In this document: one piece after another, positions 57,898-64,000 of the stretch | Layout of the letters: each line of letters begins with the position of its first letter | Numbering within the stretch: the first letter of the stretch is position 1 | From: Hypericibacter sp049323455 | GTDB lineage: Bacteria > Pseudomonadota > Alphaproteobacteria > Dongiales > Dongiaceae | Assembly: GCA_049323455.1 (NCBI GenBank) | Contig: JBMONF010000017.1 | Span: forward strand, 1 to 64,000 | DNA: 64,000 nucleotides | Direction of reading: 5' to 3' | The notes under the pieces: generated by a model | Database searches by the model: none | Told to the model about the DNA's origin: nothing | What the model saw: the letters and a program-made list of their open reading frames with translations, nothing else | Made by a program: the position numbers and the translations under genes

Positions 57898-58761
57898 ATG
57901 CTCCTTTCCCTGTGCCGTGCCGTCGCTTTGCCCGCAATCCTCGTCGTCGCGGCGACCTTGTCGGGACCGGGCGCCAGGGCTGCCAGCGTCGACGAGGGCC
58001 TGCGCGCCGCCCGGCTCGGCGATTACGACCGGGCGGTCGCGGAATTCCGCGCCTTGGCCGATGCCGGCGACGCGCGCGCGCAATTTCTCCTGGGGCTCTG
58101 CTATCGCCAGGGCAAAGGCGTGCCTCCGGACCCTGCGACAGCGGCGCGCTGGTTCGAGAAGGCGGCGGCCTCGGGTGACGTGGATGCCCAGTCGGCGCTC
58201 GGCACCATGTATCTGATTGGCGAAGGCGTGGCGCCGGAACCGGAACGCGCCTTCGGCTTATTGAGCACGGCCGCCGCGGCCGGCGACCGGCGCGCGAAGT
58301 TCGGGCTCGGCGTCATGTACGAGGCCGGGCTCGGCCGCCAAGCCGATATCGGCAAGGCGCTGGATTGGTACAACGCCGCAGCCGACCAGGGATTGATCGA
58401 TGCGCAATTGGCGCTCGCGCAAATCTACGATGCGGGCCAGGCGGTGCCGCGCGATCTGGCGCTTGCCGCCCGCTGGTACACGCGAGCCGCGAACCAGGGC
58501 AATGGCCGCGCCCAATACGGCCTCGGCACCATGTATTTGCGGGGCGAGGGCGTGGCTGCGGACGAGATCGAGGCCTACAAATGGTTCGCCCTCGCCACGG
58601 CGAGCCTGCCGCCGGGCGACGAGCATGATCTGGCCGAGCGGGGGCGCAGCCTGGTCGCGGGCGACCTCGGCGCCGACCGGCTGGCCGAGGCCGAGCGCCG
58701 GGTGACCGCCTTCGCGCCGCGTCTCGAGTTCGGCGAGGCGGCGACGCTGGAAGCCCCGTGA
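57898..58761 (+). CDS. Secreted Sel1-repeat protein
   Basis: The 287-residue protein has a signal peptide (LLSLCRAVALPAILVVAATL, cleavage after ARA). Six or so Sel1-like repeats of 36 residues follow (GDARAQFLLGLCYRQGKGV, then GDVDAQSALGTMYLIGEGV, AKFGLGVMYEAGLG, AQLALAQIYDAGQAV, AQYGLGTMYLRGEGV). The last has the common EAYKWFALAT end. Periplasmic Sel1 proteins act as scaffolds; the partner is unknown. I use ATG 57898, since the longer frame lacks a signal peptide. Confidence 0.9.
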   Translation: MLLSLCRAVALPAILVVAATLSGPGARAASVDEGLRAARLGDYDRAVAEFRALADAGDARAQFLLGLCYRQGKGVPPDPATAARWFEKAAASGDVDAQSALGTMYLIGEGVAPEPERAFGLLSTAAAAGDRRAKFGLGVMYEAGLGRQADIGKALDWYNAAADQGLIDAQLALAQIYDAGQAVPRDLALAARWYTRAANQGNGRAQYGLGTMYLRGEGVAADEIEAYKWFALATASLPPGDEHDLAERGRSLVAGDLGADRLAEAERRVTAFAPRLEFGEAATLEAP

Positions 58762-58940
58762 TCGGGCCTGGACGCGATTCCGGAATGGGCGTGGGGAATA
58801 GGCGCAGAGTTTCTGCGGGCTTTTACGCGATCGCGCGCTTGACCAAGCGCCGGCGGGGCGGGTAGAGCCTTCGTCGGCGCGGCCCGCTTCGCCGGATCTT
58901 CGACCGCGCCCCGTCCTCAATTCCGCGCACGAAACTCTCC

Positions 58941-60941
58941 TTGCCCGTTCTTCTCGGCCTCGACACCGGCGGCACCTATACCGATGCCGTGCTCTTCGAC
59001 CCGGCGCGCGGCGTGCTCGCGGCCGCCAAGTCGCTGACGACCAAGCACGACCTCGCCGTCGGCGTGGGCGGCGCGATCGAGCAGGTGCTGACGCAGACCC
59101 GAGAGCCGATCGCGATGGTGTCGCTCTCCACCACGCTCGCCACCAATGCGCTCGTCGAAGGGCAGGGCAGCCCGATCTGCCTGCTCTTGCTCGGCTACGA
59201 GCAGGAGGCACTGGAGCGCGCGGGCTTGCGTCGGGCGCTGGGCCAGGACCCGGTGGCGTTCGTGGCCGGCGGCCATGGGCCGCTGGGCGACGAGCAGGCG
59301 CCGCTCGATCGCGATGCGGTCGAAGCCGCGATCCGGGCGCATGCGCCCAAGGTCGCGGCCTTCGCGGTCTCGGGCTACTTCTCGGTGCGCAATCCGGCGC
59401 ACGAGCTGGCGGTCAAGGCGATGGTCCGCGACATCGCCGGGCTGCCCGTGACTTGCGGCCACGAGCTCACCTCCAAGCTCGACGCGCCGCGCCGCGCCCT
59501 GACCGTGGCCCTGAACGCCCGCCTGATCCCCCAGCTCGAGCATCTGATCCGTGCGGTCGAGGGCATCCTCGCGGCCAAGTCCATCCGGGCGCCGCTGATG
59601 GTGGTCAAAGGCGACGGCTCTCTCATTGCCGCCGAGGTGGCCTTGAACTGTCCGGTCGAGACCATTCTCTCCGGCCCGGCCGCGAGCCTGGTCGGCGCCC
59701 ATCATCTTTCGGGGGCGGGCGACGTCGTGGTGTCGGACATGGGCGGCACCACCACCGACGTGGCGATGCTGTCGAACGGGCGGCCGGTCTTGAACCGCGA
59801 GGGCGCCGTGGTCGGCGGCTGGCGCACCATGGTCGAGGCGGTCGCGGTCCACTCCTACGGCCTCGGCGGCGACAGCGAGCTGAGGCTCGACGAAACCGGG
59901 AGCCTGGTGCTGGGGCCGCGCCGCGCGGTGCCGCTGTCGCTGCTGGCGGCCGAGCATCCCGGGGCGCTCGACAAGCTGCATCAGCAGGTCGAGGAGGCGG
60001 TGCGCGTCGGCTATGACGGGCAGTTCGCGGTGCGGCTGCGCCGGCTCGATACCAGGGAATCGGGCCTCAAGACGGCCGAGCTCGAGCTGTGGGACGCGCT
60101 CGAAGCCGGGCCGCTGGCGCTCTCCGACATTCTGCAGGGTCCGACGAGACAGCGGGCGCTGAAGCGGCTCGTGGACCGCGGCCTGGTCGCCTTGTCGAGC
60201 TTCACGCCGAGCGATGCCGCCCATGCGCTGGGCCTGCAACAGAGCTGGTCCGTCGAAGCGGCGGAGCTGGGCGCGCGGCTGTGGCTGAGACGTCTCGACG
60301 CGCTTGGCGGCGAGAAGCTCAAGGAGATCGAGCCCTTCTGCCGTCGGGTCGTGGAGCAGGCGGTGCGCCAATCGGTCGAGGCCGTGCTCGGCACGACACT
60401 CGATCAATCGCTCGGCATCGCGCCGGCCGATCTGGGCGCGTTGGGCCGTCTGGTCATGGCGCGCATGGCGGAGGGCAGCGCGGCCGCTTCGCCGCTGGTT
60501 TCGCTCGAGATGAACCTGAAACGGCCGCTGGTGGCGATCGGCGCGCCGGCCGCCACCTACTATCCCGAGATCGCGCGCCGGCTGGGCACGCGCCTGGTGG
60601 TGCCGCCCCATGCCGAGGTCTGCAATGCGGTGGGCGCCGTGGCGGGCGGCGTGTTGCAACGCGTCGAGCTGCTCATCACGCAGCCGGCAGAAGGGCGGTT
60701 CCGCGTCCATCTGCCGGACGGGGTCGCCGACTTCAACCGGCTCGAAGCGGCGGCGGAGAAGGCGCAAGCCGCGGCGGTCGCGCAGGCGCAGCGTCTGGCG
60801 CGCGAGGCCGGCGCCGCCGAGCCGGAAGTGTCGGTCGAGCGCGAGGACCGCACCGTGCGTGGCGCCGACGGCACGACGCTCTTCATCGAGTCCTGCATTC
60901 GCGCGACCGCGCTCGGTCGCCCGCGGCTGGCGGTGGAGTAG
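58941..60941 (+). CDS. Hydantoinase/oxoprolinase family protein (HyuA-like)
   Basis: The 666-residue protein has the HyuA N-terminal motif LLGLDTGGTYTDAVLFDPAR and later SDMGGTTTDVAML, the two ATP-grasp-like actin-fold loops. The NATNAL-type segment is STTLATNALVEGQG. It should be an ATP-dependent hydantoinase or 5-oxoprolinase subunit. No HyuB partner is adjacent, so it may act alone, as many single-gene forms do. The start is TTG 58941. Confidence 0.88.
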   Translation: MPVLLGLDTGGTYTDAVLFDPARGVLAAAKSLTTKHDLAVGVGGAIEQVLTQTREPIAMVSLSTTLATNALVEGQGSPICLLLLGYEQEALERAGLRRALGQDPVAFVAGGHGPLGDEQAPLDRDAVEAAIRAHAPKVAAFAVSGYFSVRNPAHELAVKAMVRDIAGLPVTCGHELTSKLDAPRRALTVALNARLIPQLEHLIRAVEGILAAKSIRAPLMVVKGDGSLIAAEVALNCPVETILSGPAASLVGAHHLSGAGDVVVSDMGGTTTDVAMLSNGRPVLNREGAVVGGWRTMVEAVAVHSYGLGGDSELRLDETGSLVLGPRRAVPLSLLAAEHPGALDKLHQQVEEAVRVGYDGQFAVRLRRLDTRESGLKTAELELWDALEAGPLALSDILQGPTRQRALKRLVDRGLVALSSFTPSDAAHALGLQQSWSVEAAELGARLWLRRLDALGGEKLKEIEPFCRRVVEQAVRQSVEAVLGTTLDQSLGIAPADLGALGRLVMARMAEGSAAASPLVSLEMNLKRPLVAIGAPAATYYPEIARRLGTRLVVPPHAEVCNAVGAVAGGVLQRVELLITQPAEGRFRVHLPDGVADFNRLEAAAEKAQAAAVAQAQRLAREAGAAEPEVSVEREDRTVRGADGTTLFIESCIRATALGRPRLAVE

Positions 60942-60954
60942 GAAGCCTCGTCGC

Positions 60955-61055
60955 GCCGTTGGTCATCCCGGCGAAAGCGGGGATCCGATCCATGCCTGCG
61001 GCGCCCGGGAAACCGACCTATGGATCCTCGCTTTCGCGAGGATGGCGGTGAAGCG
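60955..61055. repeat. Dispersed palindromic repeat of the CGAAAGCGGGGATCC type
   Basis: GGTCATCCCGGCGAAAGCGG and, on the other side, TGGATCCTCGCTTTCGCGAG form the imperfect arms of a hairpin of the kind widespread between genes in alphaproteobacteria. It lies between the converging hydantoinase and transporter ATPase genes. Confidence 0.6.
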
Positions 61056-61093
61056 GTCGCGAGCACGACGGTAAAGTGCGACGGGCGTTGTCG

Positions 61094-62185
61094 TTACTCG
61101 GTCAGCACCAGCGTGTCGGCCGGGTCCCAGGACATCCACAGCTCGTCGCCGATCGAGACCGAGGGCACCGTGGTGCGCGCCGCATTGGCGAGATTCACGT
61201 TGATCGGCACGCCCGTCACGTTCTCCAGGAACACATGGCTTTCGCCGCCGTAATAGGCGATCTCGGTCACGCGGCCCTTGAGCCGGATGCGGTCGCCGGC
61301 CGGCTCCGCGCGATCGAGCTTGACCTTCTCGGGGCGAACCGCCACCGCGATGTCGCCTTTCGCCGCGCCGGAGAAGGGCACGGCGATCCGGTCGAGGCCC
61401 TTGAGGTCGATCTGGATCCGGTTGCCGGCGATGCCCGAAACCTTGCCTTCGAACAGGTTCATCTTGCCGATGAAGTCGGCGACGAAGCGGCAGTTGGGGA
61501 ACTCGTAGAGCTCGGCCGGCGGGGCGATCTGCTTGACCTTGCCCCTCTCCATGACGGCGATGCGATTGGCCATGGAGAGCGCCTCGTCCTGGTCGTGCGT
61601 GACGATCACGAAGGTGATGCCGACCGTCTTCTGCAGCCGCACCAACTCCAGCTGCATCGCCTCGCGCAGCTTGGCGTCGAGCGCCGAGAGCGGCTCGTCC
61701 AGCAGCAGCACCTTCGGCCGCTTGACCAGCGCGCGGGCCAGCGCCACGCGCTGGCGCTGGCCGCCCGAGAGCTGGCTCGGCATGCGCTTGCCGAAGTCTT
61801 CGAGCTTGACGAGAGCCAGCGCTTCCTTGACGCGCGTCCTGATCTCCGCGTCGGGCACGCCGGTCACGCGCAAGCCGTAGCCGACATTGCGCTCGACATT
61901 CATGTGCGGGAACACGGCGTAGGACTGGAACACCATGTTGACCGGGCGCCGGTTCGGGTTGACCCCCTCCATCGGCTGGCCGTCGATGATGATTTCGCCC
62001 GCGGTCGGGATCTCGAAGCCGGCCAGCATCCGCAGCAGCGTGGTCTTGCCGCAGCCCGACGGGCCCAGCAGGGCGAAGAACTCGCCTTCGGCGATGTCGA
62101 AGGAGACGTCGTCCACGGCCCTGACCGTGCCGCCGAATTCCTTGGTGACGCTGCGGATCGAGATGATGGGGTTCCGGCTAACCAT
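61094..62185 (-). CDS. potA: ABC transporter ATP-binding protein, PotA-type (second system)
   Basis: The 363-residue ATPase has Walker A GPSGCGKTT, signature LSGGQRQR, Walker B VLLLDEPLSALD, switch His VTHDQDEAL and a C-terminal TOBE region (about 280-360). It is the PotA/PotG type. It overlaps the following permease gene by 8 bp. It is the last gene of the visible operon. Confidence 0.92.
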   Translation of the reverse strand: MVSRNPIISIRSVTKEFGGTVRAVDDVSFDIAEGEFFALLGPSGCGKTTLLRMLAGFEIPTAGEIIIDGQPMEGVNPNRRPVNMVFQSYAVFPHMNVERNVGYGLRVTGVPDAEIRTRVKEALALVKLEDFGKRMPSQLSGGQRQRVALARALVKRPKVLLLDEPLSALDAKLREAMQLELVRLQKTVGITFVIVTHDQDEALSMANRIAVMERGKVKQIAPPAELYEFPNCRFVADFIGKMNLFEGKVSGIAGNRIQIDLKGLDRIAVPFSGAAKGDIAVAVRPEKVKLDRAEPAGDRIRLKGRVTEIAYYGGESHVFLENVTGVPINVNLANAARTTVPSVSIGDELWMSWDPADTLVLTE

Positions 62186-63044
62186 TGGCCTTGGCTTTCT
62201 TCTCGGAGCGGTTCTGGATCCACATCGCGAGGACGGTGAGCGTGAGCGTGAGAACGATCAGCACCGTCGACGCCGCATTGACTTCCGGCGTCACGCTGAA
62301 GCGGACCATCGAGTAGATCTTGATCGGGAAGGTGGTCGAGCCGGGCCCCGATGTGAAGAAAGTGATCACGAAGTCGTCGAGCGACAGCGTCAGCGCCAGC
62401 AACGCGCCTGCGACCACGCCCGGGATCATGTAGGGGAAGGTCACGCTCCAGAAGGTCTGCCACTCGCTGGCGCCGAGGTCGCGCGACGCCTCCTCCAGAG
62501 CGGGATCGAAGCCCGACATGCGCGAGCGGATGACCACGGCGACGAACGGGATCGAAAAGGCGATGTGGCTGACGGTGACCGTGAAGAGCCCGAGCGGGAT
62601 CTCGAACAACGTGAAGAAGGCCAGCATCGCCACGCCGAGACAGACCTCGGGGATCACGATCGGCAAGTGAATCCAGCCGTCGAACGGGCCCTTCCCGGGG
62701 AAGCGGTAGCGATGCAGGAGAAGCCCCAGCATCGTGCCGAGCGTGGTCGAGACCACCGTCGAGGTCGAGGCGATCGTGAGCGTGTTCAGGAAGGCGTCGT
62801 GCAGGGCCGTGTTGTGGAACGCCTTGTCGTAATATTTGAGCGTGAAGCCCTGCCAGGTGATGTTGCGCTTGCTGTCGTTGAAGCTGAACGCGATCAGCGC
62901 GACGATCGGGAAATAGAGAAAGACGAAGTTGGCGGCCAGCACCGCCTGCAGCCAGCGCTTGCGGGCGAAATCGAGCGGCGCCACGGGCTCGCGGCGACGC
63001 CGGCGGGGCAGCTGAACCTCGGCGGGGACGGCGACGTCGCTCAT
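62178..63044 (-). CDS. potC: ABC transporter permease, PotC/PotI-type (second system)
   Basis: The 288-residue permease has six helices after a basic N-terminus (PRRRRREP). The EAA loop is EASRDLGASEWQTFWSVTFP. The start 63044 (MSDVAVPAEV) is 1 bp after the PotB-like stop. It belongs to the spermidine/putrescine group. Confidence 0.92.
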   Translation of the reverse strand: MSDVAVPAEVQLPRRRRREPVAPLDFARKRWLQAVLAANFVFLYFPIVALIAFSFNDSKRNITWQGFTLKYYDKAFHNTALHDAFLNTLTIASTSTVVSTTLGTMLGLLLHRYRFPGKGPFDGWIHLPIVIPEVCLGVAMLAFFTLFEIPLGLFTVTVSHIAFSIPFVAVVIRSRMSGFDPALEEASRDLGASEWQTFWSVTFPYMIPGVVAGALLALTLSLDDFVITFFTSGPGSTTFPIKIYSMVRFSVTPEVNAASTVLIVLTLTLTVLAMWIQNRSEKKAKANG

Positions 63045-63045
63045 G

Positions 63046-63939
63046 TCAGTAATTGACCGCGCCTTCGCGCCCGGCGAGCACGGCCTTGATCCAGAGGCAG
63101 ATGAAAGTGACATACATCAGGATGAAGGACAGCGCCGAGCCGAAGGCCCAATCGCGCGCCGGGCCGAACTGCTGGGCGATCAGGTTGCCGATCATGATGC
63201 TGTCGGTGCCGCCGAGCAGGTCGGGCGTGAGATAGGTCCCGAGCGCCAGGATGAAGCTCAGGAGCCCGCCGGTGAAGATGCCGGGCAGGGCCAGCGGCAC
63301 GGTCACCGAGAACAGGGTGCGCCACTGGCTGGCGCCCAGATCGAGGCTCGCCTCGAGATAGGATTTATCGAGCTTCTCGAGCGTGGCGTAGAGCGGCAGC
63401 ACCATGAAGGGCAGGTTTACGTAGACCAGGCCGACGATCACCGCCTGCTGGTTGTAGAGCAGCTGGAGCGGCTCGAAATCCCCGAGCGTGCCGCCCAGGA
63501 CCGCGTTCGCGCCGTTCCAGACCCATTCCAGGAAAAAATTGACATAGCCGTTGGTCCGCAGCACCGCGATCCAGGCATAGGTGCGGATCAGCAGGTTGGT
63601 CCAGAACGGCAGGATCACCATCAGCAGCAGCAGATTCTTGTATTTCGGCGGGGCGAAGGCGACGCCCATGGCGAGCGGGAAGCCCAGCGCCAGGCAGATC
63701 GCGGTGGTGACGGCCGCGATCCAGAGCGACTTGAAGGTGATGTAGAGGTTGGTCCACTCCATCGTCCGCAGATAGTTGCCGAACGACAGAGCGAGCAGGG
63801 TCTCGCCCAGGGGGCCGCGCTCGCCGAAGCTGTAGACCCAGACGACGGCGAGCGGGACCGTGAAGAAGATCACGAGCCAGGCGGTCGGGGGAATCAGCAG
63901 GATCGAAAAGACCAGCTTGTTCTGGCGCCAATCCTGCAT
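63046..63939 (-). CDS. potB: ABC transporter permease, PotB/PotH-type (second system)
   Basis: The 297-residue permease has a first helix (FSILLIPPTAWLVIFFTVPL), and the EAA loop is EASLDLGASQWRTLFSVTVP. It is the normal PotB length, unlike the 418-residue one at 8578. The binding protein of this system should lie upstream, beyond the window edge; the last 60 bases show no start of it. Confidence 0.92.
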   Translation of the reverse strand: MQDWRQNKLVFSILLIPPTAWLVIFFTVPLAVVWVYSFGERGPLGETLLALSFGNYLRTMEWTNLYITFKSLWIAAVTTAICLALGFPLAMGVAFAPPKYKNLLLLMVILPFWTNLLIRTYAWIAVLRTNGYVNFFLEWVWNGANAVLGGTLGDFEPLQLLYNQQAVIVGLVYVNLPFMVLPLYATLEKLDKSYLEASLDLGASQWRTLFSVTVPLALPGIFTGGLLSFILALGTYLTPDLLGGTDSIMIGNLIAQQFGPARDWAFGSALSFILMYVTFICLWIKAVLAGREGAVNY

Positions 63940-64000
63940 GATCCGTCAGTTCCCCCGACCCGCCTCTGTTCGCTCGCGATGACCCGGCCTCTTATCAGGC

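Noticed and set aside
58917..60767. 616-codon minus-strand frame over the hydantoinase gene
   Set aside because: Arg/His/Asp-rich antisense shadow; the sense strand has clear HyuA motifs.

Overview
The window is high-GC, gene-dense DNA from an alphaproteobacterium, most likely of the Rhodospirillales type. The main evidence is the right-hand chromosomal cluster murA - DUF2948 - hisG - hisD - UPF0262 - low-molecular-weight phosphatase - infA - maf - RNase E/G - yacG - tRNA-Phe. The short-form HisG, the two PotABCD-type transporters and the palindromic intergenic repeats fit the same group. No species assignment is possible from the sequence alone.

Left chromosomal part (1-18.4 kb). It holds fabI, a cbpA/cbpM co-chaperone pair, a glycine-zipper lipoprotein, pdxH, a cation efflux protein, a universal stress protein, a small SDR and a PadR regulator. 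A complete polyamine-type ABC transporter (ATPase, binding protein, two permeases) follows, with a class III aminotransferase upstream of it. A GDP-mannose pyrophosphorylase, a dihydroorotase and an AcuI-type reductase complete this part.

Prophage-like element (about 18.4-47.4 kb). This is a P22-like (podovirus) head and tail gene set. Reading along the plus strand: an S24-type repressor with its own promoter/operator region, small genes, terminase small-subunit candidate and large subunit, a toxin-antitoxin/DUF6941 insertion, portal, scaffold, coat protein, adaptor, structural proteins, a sulfotransferase/sulfatase insertion, a gp10-like stabiliser, ejection-type proteins, a patchwork of small lower-GC cassettes, tail fibre, GH108 endolysin, holin candidate and two spanin candidates. 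It ends beside a tRNA-Thr gene. I see no integrase, excisionase, replication or recombination gene, so it is defective, domesticated, or relies on genes outside the window.

The most striking feature lies in the coat gene. Its first 17 codons plus two bases (27707-27759) are separated from the remainder (28717-29863) by a 957-nt stretch that folds by hand into a group I intron (P1 to P9 all found). Joining the exons restores one 399-codon coat reading frame. The intron carries an HNH homing endonuclease gene that is intact except for one in-frame TAG. A second notable area is 38.2-43.7 kb. It has three related copies of a 70-residue helical protein, two of them behind Cys-rich proteins, and the third cut short and joined to a barnase-like nuclease remnant. 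This looks like a recombining set of toxin/immunity-like cassettes.

Right chromosomal part (47.4-64 kb). After tRNA-Thr come a small basic protein, murA, the histidine-biosynthesis and housekeeping cluster, tRNA-Phe, several small conserved proteins, a Sel1-repeat protein, a hydantoinase/oxoprolinase, and a second polyamine-type ABC transporter (ATPase and two permeases). The binding-protein gene of that transporter is not in the window.
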